From assembly GCA_964489215.1 (NCBI GenBank), contig CAZAYB010000026.1, forward strand, positions 1-21,125: a stretch of DNA of 21,125 nt, read 5' to 3'. The position numbers were made by a program, and so were the translations under genes. Below, one piece after another: positions 1-6,007 of the stretch (the stretch's first letter is position 1; every line of letters starts with the position of its first letter). This DNA is from CAZAYB01 sp964489215. Its GTDB lineage: Bacteria > Planctomycetota > Phycisphaerae > Sedimentisphaerales > Anaerohalosphaeraceae. The notes under the pieces are model-generated. The model had not been told where the DNA came from. It saw nothing but the letters and a program-made list of their open reading frames with translations, and ran no database searches.

Positions 1-84
1 AATTTGCGTTTTTATGTTAGCCTGTGGCATATCATATCATTTCATAATGTATTATGAAAACAGTGTCAAAAAGCTGATATTTTG

Positions 85-112
85 ATATCGGGTGTTTACG
101 GGTTTGTGTTTA
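85..112 (-). promoter_or_regulatory. Candidate sigma-28 promoter directed leftward
   Basis: On the minus strand TAAA (109-112) is followed by 16 nt and then CCCGATAT (85-92). The sigma-28/sigma-D consensus is TAAA-N14..16-GCCGATAT, so the -10 matches at 7 of 8 positions and the spacing is permitted. It would drive a gene beyond the left edge. The AT-rich surroundings raise the chance of a random -35 match, so this is a candidate only. The FliA gene 2 kb away gives it context. Confidence 0.35.
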
Positions 113-256
113 GGTAGTAAATAATTATTTCGGGGGGATAATTTCTTAATTTTTTTCATAAAAATTCAAGAATTTTGTTGACCTGGAAAAAATATTTTAT
201 ATTTTATAAAATGTAAAATACATTAATTGAGAAGATTATTACAACTCTCATGTTTT

Positions 257-333
257 TTGCATTTTTCGGATCTTGCATTTTGGGCTTTGCATTTTTTGGG
301 ATTTGTGTTTTACGGGATTTGTGTTTTTTTGAT
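257..333. repeat. Imperfect 16-nt tandem repeats
   Basis: About five degenerate units follow one another. The first three begin TTGCATTTT and the last two TGTGTTTT, and most contain a GGG or CGG triplet followed by an AT dinucleotide (for example TGCATTTTTTGGGATT and TGTGTTTTACGGGATT). The unit is about 15-16 bp. No stable hairpin or coding role is apparent. Such short degenerate arrays often vary in copy number between strains. Confidence 0.55.
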
Positions 334-474
334 TATGCAGTTCAATTATTCTTTGCCCGAGCTTTAGTTGAATAATTTATCGGACGTTATTTAGTATTTG
401 TATGATTAGGAGTATTAAGTTTGAAGCTTTTAGTATTATTTAATGATTTTTGTTATTTGATTCAGGGTTAATTT

Positions 475-729
475 ATGTCTCAGATATGTATTCCTAACAA
501 ACTTTACAAGATAGGTGAAATCGTTAGAAATACCCCCTTCTCTCGTCAGACGATTCATAATTATACAACAATGGGTCTGATTCAGGAGTCTCAGTGGACC
601 GAGGGGAGGCATCGTCTTTATGATGAGTCAGTTTTTGAACGTCTGGAAACTATACTGGAACTTAGAAAAACCAAAACTCTTGCAGAGATTAGAAAGATTT
701 TAAAGGAAGAAAAGACAGAAAGCCTTTGA
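475..729 (+). CDS. Minimal MerR-family DNA-binding protein
   Basis: This 84-aa protein is essentially only a MerR winged-helix domain. Residues 10-19 (KLYKIGEIVR) form the first helix, SRQTIHNYTTMGLI (24-37) is the recognition helix-turn-helix, GRHRLYD (45-51) is the wing with the usual R-x-Y/D signature, and a helical tail (52-84) resembles the start of a MerR dimerisation helix. No effector-binding domain follows, so it probably acts as a constitutive DNA-binding factor, a partner subunit, or a phage-Cox/excisionase-like architectural protein. AGGG at 464-467 sits 7 nt before the ATG. It heads a plus-strand run that continues into the FlgB-like, FlhG and FliA genes, so a role in regulating that run is reasonable but inferred. 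The fold call is firm; the target is unknown. Confidence 0.8.
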   Translation: MSQICIPNKLYKIGEIVRNTPFSRQTIHNYTTMGLIQESQWTEGRHRLYDESVFERLETILELRKTKTLAEIRKILKEEKTESL

Positions 730-799
730 GCTTCACAGTTTTTTTGGGCATGTAAATTGTTTATTTTTAGGTACTTACGTTATTTAAACGAGTTTTGAG

Positions 800-1204
800 A
801 TGAATTTAGCTAAAGCGACAAAAAACGATAATATAGTTGAAGTTTTAGGCAAAATCATTGATTTTACGGTCAAAAGAGCAGAACTTATTAATAAAAACAT
901 TAAAAGTATCGATAATGAAGATTATAAGCCGGTTGATTTTGATGTTGATGAATTCGCGGAGGTTATGGCTTATGCGGTTTATCAGCACAGCAGGCTCAAA
1001 AGGTTAGTTTTTAAGGATGCCTATCATACATCATTTGGCAAAGGCGGGGAAGTAACAAGCCGAGTGTGTGTGGATCAAAAGGCAAAGGAGCTCTTTGAAA
1101 ATGACATAGAATCTTATGTTAAGGCACAGAAGAAGAAGCTTGCAGAAAACGCCACGAACCAGGCTTTGGCAAGACATATCCTTCGCCATTATGAGGCCAG
1201 TTAG
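800..1204 (+). CDS. Divergent FlgB-like flagellar rod protein (tentative)
   Basis: This 134-aa protein has the length of FlgB, the proximal rod protein of the flagellar basal body, and the landmarks of that family at both ends. Near the N-terminus, RAELINKNIKSID (27-39) followed by NEDYKPVDFD (39-48) lines up with FlgB's R-x3-(V/L)-x2-N-I-A-N-x-D-T-P-G-Y-K-x-x-D-F. At the C-terminus, NDIESYVKAQKKKLAEN (101-117) and ALARHILRHY (122-131) resemble FlgB's NNV-x-E-x-M-x-K-L-A-E-N and ALVxLL. The rod signature itself is degraded: the N-I-A-N-x-D-T-P-G core reads NIKSIDNED. There is no signal peptide, as expected for a type III export substrate. Upstream spacing to the MerR-like gene is 70 nt and the ribosome site is weak. 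FlhG and FliA directly downstream support a flagellar role. FlgC and FliE, usual partners, are absent here. Alternative: an unrelated helical cytosolic protein. Confidence 0.5.
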   Translation: MNLAKATKNDNIVEVLGKIIDFTVKRAELINKNIKSIDNEDYKPVDFDVDEFAEVMAYAVYQHSRLKRLVFKDAYHTSFGKGGEVTSRVCVDQKAKELFENDIESYVKAQKKKLAENATNQALARHILRHYEAS

Positions 1205-1302
1205 AAGATCTTTAGTTTTCTGGTATATTTAAGATTGATTTAGTTTTAGTGAGTGTTATGATGACATTTTTTAATGGCTGGTGAAAAGCGGAGAGCAGAA
1301 AA

Positions 1303-2157
1303 TTGTCTGTTACAGATGAAAAGAGCTTTGAACTTAGGAACATAATGGCACAAAAGCATGCTGGTGCAACGGTAATAGCAGTAACCAGCGGTAAAGGCGG
1401 GGTTGGTAAAACCAATATAACAGCAAACCTTGCGGTTTGTTTAGCAGCATCGAATAAGAAGGTTCTTTTATTAGACGCAGATCTTGGTCTGGGCAATCTT
1501 GATATTTTAATGAACGTAAACAGCAGGTATAATTTATGGCACGTAGCTAACGGCGAAAAGAGCCTTGAGGAGGTTGTACAGCCAGCCCCCGGAGGTGTGG
1601 AAATTATCTGCGGCGCCAGCGGGATTGAGGAAATGGCGAACCTTGGTTCATTTCAGAGGGAACGGCTTTTTGAGAATTTACGTCAATTAACAGAAAAATA
1701 TGACTATATTCTAATTGATACATCAGCAGGAATAAATCAGTCTGTGGTCGGTTTTTGCAATTCGAGCGACCAGGTTCTTGTAGTAATGACCCCTGAGCCG
1801 TGTTCGATGACAGATGGTTATGCAATGATAAAGGTTATGAGTTCTCAGAATTATGAGGGGAAGATAAGTGTTATCGTAAATATGGCGTCTAATATTTCTG
1901 AGGGCAAGAAGATATACAGACAAGTTTCCGATGTGTCTAAACGATTTCTTGATACACCAGTTTATGACGCAGGAACAATATGCAGTGACGAAAAGTTATC
2001 TGCTTGCGTAAGGACTCGCGAGCCAGTTGTTCTTGCACAGCCTAAGTCATCTGTATCGACATCGATAATGTCGATAGCAGCTCGTCTTTCGAAAGGCTGT
2101 ATAGCAAAAAGTAATTCAGAAGGATTTTTACAAAAGGTTGTTAACTGGTTTTTTTAA
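1303..2157 (+). CDS. flhG: FlhG / MinD-like ATPase controlling flagellar number
   Basis: This 284-aa protein belongs to the ParA/MinD superfamily. TSGKGGVGKT (28-37) is the deviant Walker A with the signature lysine K31, LLLDADLGLGNLDIL (55-69) carries switch I aspartates, and YDYILIDTSAGI (133-144) is Walker B/switch II. The start of the protein, EKSFELR (6-12), resembles the DQAxxLR motif by which FlhG activates the GTPase FlhF, which supports the TTG start and FlhG rather than MinD. FlhG sets number and placement of flagella at the membrane. GGAGAG at 1290-1295 is 7 nt before the TTG. The C-terminal end KVVNWFF may be a short membrane-contact helix. FlhF, normally just upstream, is missing from this block. 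FliA follows after 170 nt. An unrelated MinD for division is the main alternative. Confidence 0.85.
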   Translation: MSVTDEKSFELRNIMAQKHAGATVIAVTSGKGGVGKTNITANLAVCLAASNKKVLLLDADLGLGNLDILMNVNSRYNLWHVANGEKSLEEVVQPAPGGVEIICGASGIEEMANLGSFQRERLFENLRQLTEKYDYILIDTSAGINQSVVGFCNSSDQVLVVMTPEPCSMTDGYAMIKVMSSQNYEGKISVIVNMASNISEGKKIYRQVSDVSKRFLDTPVYDAGTICSDEKLSACVRTREPVVLAQPKSSVSTSIMSIAARLSKGCIAKSNSEGFLQKVVNWFF

Positions 2158-2171
2158 TCCTCAAAAGGATT
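2156..2171 (+). other. Small hairpin at the end of flhG
   Basis: AATCCT and AGGATT form a perfect 6-bp stem around a CAAA loop, beginning inside the flhG stop codon. It is preceded by a T-run but not followed by one, so it does not look like a standard intrinsic terminator on this strand. It may slow or protect the flhG 3' end and it separates flhG from the promoter before fliA. Confidence 0.35.
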
Positions 2172-2177
2172 TGAGAT

Positions 2178-2204
2178 TAACTGGCCAGGTTAGTTTGCCG
2201 ATAT
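2178..2204 (+). promoter_or_regulatory. Sigma-28 promoter upstream of fliA
   Basis: TAAC (2178-2181), a 15-nt spacer and GCCGATAT (2197-2204) match the sigma-28/sigma-D consensus TAAA-N15-GCCGATAT at 11 of 12 bases. Transcription would start near 2211, giving a leader of about 117 nt before the fliA ATG. This implies positive autoregulation of fliA. It is the strongest promoter match I see in the window. Confidence 0.65.
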
Positions 2205-2327
2205 GGATAAACCTGTAATTAGCCGGGTAATTGGCATATTTGAACGTATTTGAAGTTCAGTGCCGGTGGTTATGGGACCTTTAAGCAAGATTGCAGGTTT
2301 TTTTGAAAAGTACATGGAGGTATTTTA

Positions 2328-3107
2328 ATGAAGACGGCACAATTAGAAAACATAATGGAAGTTTGGCAGGATTTTTTTGAGACCCATTCGGAGCATTGCC
2401 GAAACCTCATCATGGAACATTATCTTCCCATCGTCAAGTATACCGCGGACAGGATCTATGCTAAGCTTCCAGATAAGGTTGAACTGGATGATCTTGTCAG
2501 TGCAGGCATATTCGGCTTAATGGATGCTATCGATGCTTTCGATCCTGAGCGAGGTGTTAAGTTTGAGACATATTGTGCACCACGTATCAGGGGTGCAATT
2601 CTTGATGAATTAAGGAGTATGGACTGGGTTCCGCGTCTGGTCAGGGCTCGGGCTCATCAGCTTGAAAACGCACTGCAGGTGCTTGAGGCACATCTTGGCA
2701 GGATGCCTACAGAGAAGGAAATCGCAGAAGAACTTGATCTTGAAATGCCGGACTTCAAGAGACTTCAGCGAGATGCCAATGCAATCGGGCTGGTGTCATT
2801 GAATAACAAATTTTCAGATTCAGATGGTGAAAAGGATATACGCGAGATTGACATAATAGAGGACCAAAGCAGTAAGAACCCAGTAATCGAAGCCCAGAAA
2901 CGAGACCTTAAAGGGCTTTTGACTAAGGGTCTTACCCGTGCAGAAAGGCTTATTATTGTACTTTACTATTATGAAGAAATGACAATGAAAGAAATCGGGG
3001 CTACTCTTGACCTTTCCGAATCTCGAGTATCTCAGATGCACTCATCAATAGTAGCCAGGCTTAAGGCTCAGCTGGACACTCGCAAAAAGGAATTTTCGAT
3101 CAGATAG
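2328..3107 (+). CDS. fliA: RNA polymerase sigma factor FliA (sigma-28) / WhiG family
   Basis: This 259-aa protein has the FliA/WhiG architecture. Region 2 runs about 30-103 and includes ELDDLVSAGIFGLMDAIDAF (52-71), KFETYCAPRIRGAILDELR (78-96) and DWVPRLVR (99-106), the stretch that recognises the -10 in this family. Region 3 is RMPTEKEIAEEL, and region 4 near the C-terminus contains LTRAERLIIVLYY and MKEIGATLDLSESRVSQMHS, a helix-turn-helix for the -35 element. It directs RNA polymerase to late flagellar and chemotaxis genes and is normally held in check by FlgM, which is not visible here. TGGAGGT at 2315-2321 is a strong ribosome site for the ATG. A sigma-28-like promoter at 2178-2204 suggests it activates itself. 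General stress sigma (SigB/SigF) is less likely, given FlhG next door. Confidence 0.9.
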   Translation: MKTAQLENIMEVWQDFFETHSEHCRNLIMEHYLPIVKYTADRIYAKLPDKVELDDLVSAGIFGLMDAIDAFDPERGVKFETYCAPRIRGAILDELRSMDWVPRLVRARAHQLENALQVLEAHLGRMPTEKEIAEELDLEMPDFKRLQRDANAIGLVSLNNKFSDSDGEKDIREIDIIEDQSSKNPVIEAQKRDLKGLLTKGLTRAERLIIVLYYYEEMTMKEIGATLDLSESRVSQMHSSIVARLKAQLDTRKKEFSIR

Positions 3108-3118
3108 CCCTGCCGGGG

Positions 3119-3139
3119 TTTCAGAACTTTTATCTGAAA
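3119..3139 (+). terminator. Weak hairpin after fliA
   Basis: TTTCAGA (3119-3125) and TCTGAAA (3133-3139) form a perfect 7-bp stem with a 7-nt loop 12 nt after the fliA stop. The following sequence is AT-rich (ATTTATTATAT) but not a clean T-run, so termination would be partial at best. This allows some read-through into the sulfotransferase gene. Confidence 0.3.
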
Positions 3140-3168
3140 ATTTATTATATCATCGAAACCTTACTATA

Positions 3169-4008
3169 ATGTACAGATTCTGTATAATAATCGGTGCGAT
3201 GAAAGCAGGGACGACAAGTCTTTTTAATTATCTTTCCTGCCACGATCAAATCGAACCCTGCTCTGTTAAAGAGCCAAGTTTTTTCTGCAAAACCAGTTTT
3301 CCGCTTACAGCTTATCTTCGTCTTTGGAATACAAACAGTTACGAAGACAAGTATCTTATTGAAGCATCAACCAATTACAGCAAATACCCGAACAATGATT
3401 GTGCGGCAGAAAATATTAAAAGGTTCTCAGATGATAATCCTGTAGAATTCAAGTTTATTTATTCTGTTCGAAATCCACTGGAAAGAATAGAATCTCATTA
3501 TAACTATATCAGGGCAAGATGGACTGATAAATGCCTGGACAGTAAACTTTCAGAAAACAGCCATTTAGTCCAGATTAGCCGATACGCCAGTCAGCTTGAT
3601 GAATATGTCAAGAGGTTCGGCAGAGACCAAATCGAAATCGTTTTATTTGAAGACATGAAAGATAACAAAGAAAAAGTATTAAGAAGACTGTTTAATTTTT
3701 TAGGTGTCAAGAAGGATATTGCTATTGATAAAGATGACATTATTTACAATCAATCTCAAGGGCAGTTAATAACCCGAAGTGTACATAAATGGTATTTCAG
3801 GTATCCATGGTTAAAAAAGACAGCTTCGATAATTCCCGGACATATCAGGAAATCAATGGCTAAGCTTATATTCACCAAGCGAATTGATGAATATGTAAAA
3901 CTTGATGATTCACAGCGAAAAATGATAATCAAATGGCTCAAAGAGGATATTTTGCGCTTACAGGATAATTACGGGGTTGATATTTCCAAATGGAATATGG
4001 ATTTTTGA
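3169..4008 (+). CDS. PAPS-dependent sulfotransferase
   Basis: This 279-aa protein is a type 1 sulfotransferase-domain enzyme that moves a sulfuryl group from PAPS to a carbohydrate or other hydroxyl/amino acceptor. The 5'-phosphosulfate-binding loop is GAMKAGTTSL (9-18) and the 3'-phosphate-binding site is YSVRNPLERIESHY (98-111, R101 and S109). The spacing and the 'KEPSFF' motif (34-39) resemble heparan/glycan sulfotransferases in bacteria (Sulfotransfer_1/3). No signal peptide or membrane segment is seen, so it acts in the cytosol. No ribosome-binding site precedes the ATG; it may depend on read-through from fliA or be poorly translated. Starting instead at M11 would delete the first strand of the nucleotide fold, so the listed start is kept. 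The acceptor is unknown; a cell-surface glycan is the usual guess. Confidence 0.85.
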   Translation: MYRFCIIIGAMKAGTTSLFNYLSCHDQIEPCSVKEPSFFCKTSFPLTAYLRLWNTNSYEDKYLIEASTNYSKYPNNDCAAENIKRFSDDNPVEFKFIYSVRNPLERIESHYNYIRARWTDKCLDSKLSENSHLVQISRYASQLDEYVKRFGRDQIEIVLFEDMKDNKEKVLRRLFNFLGVKKDIAIDKDDIIYNQSQGQLITRSVHKWYFRYPWLKKTASIIPGHIRKSMAKLIFTKRIDEYVKLDDSQRKMIIKWLKEDILRLQDNYGVDISKWNMDF

Positions 4009-4332
4009 CAGATTGATGTAAAATATCACTCAGGCTTTGTTATCAGTTCTTTTGTGCAATTGTGATTATTATCCGCTGCCTTTAAAAAAATTACTTAACA
4101 TCAATGGCAGGTTTGGGGCTCAGGGTACAATTTTTCAGGGGGTTGGTTATAACATATTGAAAAATGCTTGCAATTGCTATTTTAACTCGTATAATTTAAA
4201 CTGACTTGGTTAAGTCTGGAATAAATTCCCATTATTGGGACTTTCACAGGGGCGGATAAGAGATTTTTTTGTTTTTTCCATACCCCGGGGGAAAGAAGTA
4301 ATAATCTGGATAAACAAAAAGAAAGGTATTAC
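4009..4332 (+). promoter_or_regulatory. Intergenic region with promoter and structured leader
   Basis: No gene fits here. TTGCAA (4168-4173), a 16-nt spacer and TATAAT (4190-4195) make a good sigma-70-type promoter, with initiation expected at about 4202-4203. The resulting leader of about 130 nt starts directly with a run of short inverted repeats: GACTT/AAGTC (4203-4207 with 4212-4216), GGAA/TTCC (4218-4221 with 4226-4229), TCCCA/TGGGA (4227-4231 with 4236-4240) and AAGTC/GACTT (4212-4216 with 4239-4243). Several share bases and cannot form together. A CCCCGGGG palindrome follows at about 4284. The leader precedes the pterin dehydratase gene. Confidence 0.5.
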
Positions 4333-4662
4333 ATGTCTAACGAATTGTCACAAAAAGTTTGTAAACCCTGCAGCGAAGGCGGAGAGCCTATGAGCCCTGA
4401 TCAGATATCTGATTATATGAACAAGATAGATGACGGCTGGAAAGTTATAGAAGATAAGAAGATTCAGCGTGAATTTAAGTTTGACAACTTTAAGCAGGCC
4501 CTTGACTTTGTTAATAAGGTAAGCTCGCTTGCTGAAGAACAGGACCATCATCCGGGTATTTATTTTACTTGGGGAAAGGTTAAAATAACTCTTTACACGC
4601 ATAAAATCGGGGGTCTTCACGAAAATGACTTTATCCTTGCATCGAAGATTGATGCATTATGA
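4333..4662 (+). CDS. Pterin-4a-carbinolamine dehydratase (PCD/PhhB)
   Basis: This 109-aa protein removes water from 4a-hydroxytetrahydrobiopterin, recycling the cofactor of aromatic amino-acid hydroxylases; in many bacteria a related role in folate metabolism or molybdopterin metabolism is suspected. The family signature EEQDHHPGIYFTWGKV (68-83) is intact, with H72, H73 and H90 in the places of the three catalytic histidines. The N-terminal CKPCSEGG (10-17) is a common bacterial extension. AAAGG just before the ATG serves as ribosome site. It is preceded by its own promoter and a structured leader, and no phenylalanine hydroxylase is nearby, so the physiological substrate is open. Confidence 0.9.
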   Translation: MSNELSQKVCKPCSEGGEPMSPDQISDYMNKIDDGWKVIEDKKIQREFKFDNFKQALDFVNKVSSLAEEQDHHPGIYFTWGKVKITLYTHKIGGLHENDFILASKIDAL

Positions 4663-4698
4663 GAACGGTGCGTGAGGAAGTTATTTTTTGAGAAGATT

Positions 4699-4750
4699 AA
4701 CAGTTTTTGTTCTTTTCGGTTCGGTTTAGAGTTATTTGAGAAAAACTGTT
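4699..4750 (+). other. 10-bp inverted repeat after the dehydratase gene
   Basis: AACAGTTTTT (4699-4708) and AAAAACTGTT (4741-4750) are perfect reverse complements separated by 32 nt. A second pair, TTTTCGG and CCGAAAA, overlaps it (about 4714-4720 and 4772-4780). The long loop and lack of a terminal T-run argue against an ordinary terminator; a two-site operator or a structured 3' end is possible. Confidence 0.35.
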
Positions 4751-4888
4751 ACTATGAACCGTTAAATAGCTTGACCGAAAACGCATTAAGTCACTATTAT
4801 TAGAGCAGGATTTGTTAATTATGGTAATTTCTATTGCCTTTTAGCATACGTATAACGTCAGAATTATAATTATTTCCGGAGATTTAGT

Positions 4889-5173
4889 ATGGATATTGTA
4901 GTTACCGTAAAAAGCATTAAAGGTTCTTGCCCGACTTATCAGGCTGGCGATTCTTTTACTCTTAAAGCTGGTTATCAGCTTGAAAGCGATAAACCTGTTT
5001 GTATGCATGGACTTGCATCTTTAATGCCTTATTATAATGCTCTTAGGGTAAGTGAACCTAAGCAGTGGGGTCTTGAGGGCAAGGAAGATAATGATAAGGC
5101 CTATATACAGTGCCCTGATGCGGTTGATGAAACAGGCGGGGGTACGGTGACTTTCGAAATAAAGAAAGTTTAG
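4889..5173 (+). CDS. TIGR04076-type small cysteine protein of unknown function
   Basis: This 94-aa soluble protein matches the pattern of the TIGR04076 family: an N-terminal strand ending in KGSCPTYQAGDSFTL (10-24), a central C-x-H motif VCMHGLASLMPYYNALR (37-53), and a C-terminal CPDAVDETGGGTVTFEI (75-91). The three conserved cysteines (C14, C38, C75) suggest metal or redox chemistry, but no activity is established. GGAGA at 4878-4882 gives a good ribosome site. TATAAT at 4865-4870 could be a -10, but I see no matching -35. It stands alone, 226 nt after the dehydratase and convergent with the ABC permease gene. Confidence 0.75.
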   Translation: MDIVVTVKSIKGSCPTYQAGDSFTLKAGYQLESDKPVCMHGLASLMPYYNALRVSEPKQWGLEGKEDNDKAYIQCPDAVDETGGGTVTFEIKKV

Positions 5174-5215
5174 ACTTCTTATTCTAAAGCATGTCAAGAA
5201 ATGATGTAATCGTTT

Positions 5216-6007
5216 TCAGCTTATCATTCGTTTTTTGAGTCTTATTACGGCAAGTGTTCCCATTATCAGGGTGAAGAGAATTATGAAAACTATGTTTAGA
5301 AGCAGTGAATAACTGTAAGTTTCTGTGCATACAGCTCTTACCAGTTTTACTGAGTGAGTAAGGGGTATTAAGTGCGAGATTGGCTGAATGAAAGCGGGTA
5401 GATTTTCTATTGGGAATACTACTCCGGAGAAGAAGAACATAGGGCTTAATACGCCGGTCATGTAAAAGTTAAAGTGGTTTATCGTTTTTACAAATGAAGT
5501 AATAAAAAGCGACAGGCATGCGAACATCATTGCGTTGAAAAAACCGACGAGCGGCCCTATGAGTCCGTGTGGTAGGCTGACTATATCGAATGCTGCCAGT
5601 ATGAACATTACGGCGAATGAGAAGAAGCATCCCTTTGATGCAGCCCAGAGTATTTCGCCTACCATTAGATTTTCCACTGTAACCGGCGAAGCGAGCATTC
5701 CATCGTAGACCTTTTCAAATTCCATTCTGATGAACGTTCCGAAACTGCATTCAAAAGCAGAAGTCCACATGGAGCTTGTTACCAGCAGTCCGGTACCGAG
5801 GAATGCGATGTATTCCATGCCCTGCCATTTCTGGTCGATGTATCTTCCCAGTCCCAGACCGATAGCAGCTAAGAAAAGCAGAGGTTCGATGAAAGGCGGA
5901 AAACCATTGCTTATTATGTGTCTTAAGTAAACTCGAACGTGCCTGTACCAGACACTGAAAAGCCTTTTGAGCAGAGAAGGGTAAATTTTTCTTTTACTGG
6001 ATGTCAT
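5216..6007 (-). CDS. ABC-2 type exporter permease (NodJ/DrrB-like)
   Basis: About 263 aa with six predicted hydrophobic segments and the ABC-2 layout: a cytosolic N-terminus with basic RHVRVYLRH, a first segment (FIEPLLFLAAIGLGLG), the conserved loop GMEYIAFLGTGLLVTSSMWTS, and a late SPMFFFSGVVFPIENLP stretch typical of NodJ/DrrB permeases. It forms the membrane channel for the ATPase encoded just upstream. I place the start at the ATG at 6007, because GGGAGA lies 7 nt before it. A TTG at 6025 is also in frame but has no ribosome site. The gene overlaps the ATPase gene by 14 nt, which implies translational coupling. The substrate is not evident; this family exports lipo-oligosaccharides, polysaccharides or drugs. 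Confidence 0.85.
   Translation of the reverse strand: MTSSKRKIYPSLLKRLFSVWYRHVRVYLRHIISNGFPPFIEPLLFLAAIGLGLGRYIDQKWQGMEYIAFLGTGLLVTSSMWTSAFECSFGTFIRMEFEKVYDGMLASPVTVENLMVGEILWAASKGCFFSFAVMFILAAFDIVSLPHGLIGPLVGFFNAMMFACLSLFITSFVKTINHFNFYMTGVLSPMFFFSGVVFPIENLPAFIQPISHLIPLTHSVKLVRAVCTETYSYSLLLNIVFIILFTLIMGTLAVIRLKKRMIS

Larger units (their letters stand above)
1..474. other. AT-rich non-coding region upstream of the MerR-like gene
   Basis: No convincing coding frame is visible. The stretch holds a sigma-28-like promoter pointing left out of the window (85-112), a possible sigma-70 promoter pointing right (TTGACC at 178-183, TATTTT at 200-205, 16-nt spacer, weak), an imperfect 16-nt tandem-repeat patch at about 257-333, and otherwise T-rich sequence. 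Its length and its position between an outward-facing promoter and the MerR-like gene suggest a divergent regulatory region, but the left gene lies outside the window. Confidence 0.6.

Noticed and set aside
1258..1284. Eight-codon upstream ORF before flhG
   Set aside because: ATG-ATG to TGA is present, but there is no good ribosome site and such short frames are expected by chance.
3165..3170. TATAAT box as promoter of the sulfotransferase gene
   Set aside because: It overlaps the ATG, so transcription would begin inside the gene, and the only later Met would remove part of the PAPS-binding fold. No -35 fits.
4005..4010. Perfect TTGACA after the sulfotransferase gene
   Set aside because: No acceptable -10 lies 16-18 nt downstream; the gene's stop codon overlaps it.
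4252..4259. GCGGATAA as a sigma-28 -10
   Set aside because: No TAAA occurs at 14-16 nt upstream, and it lies inside the leader of the dehydratase gene.
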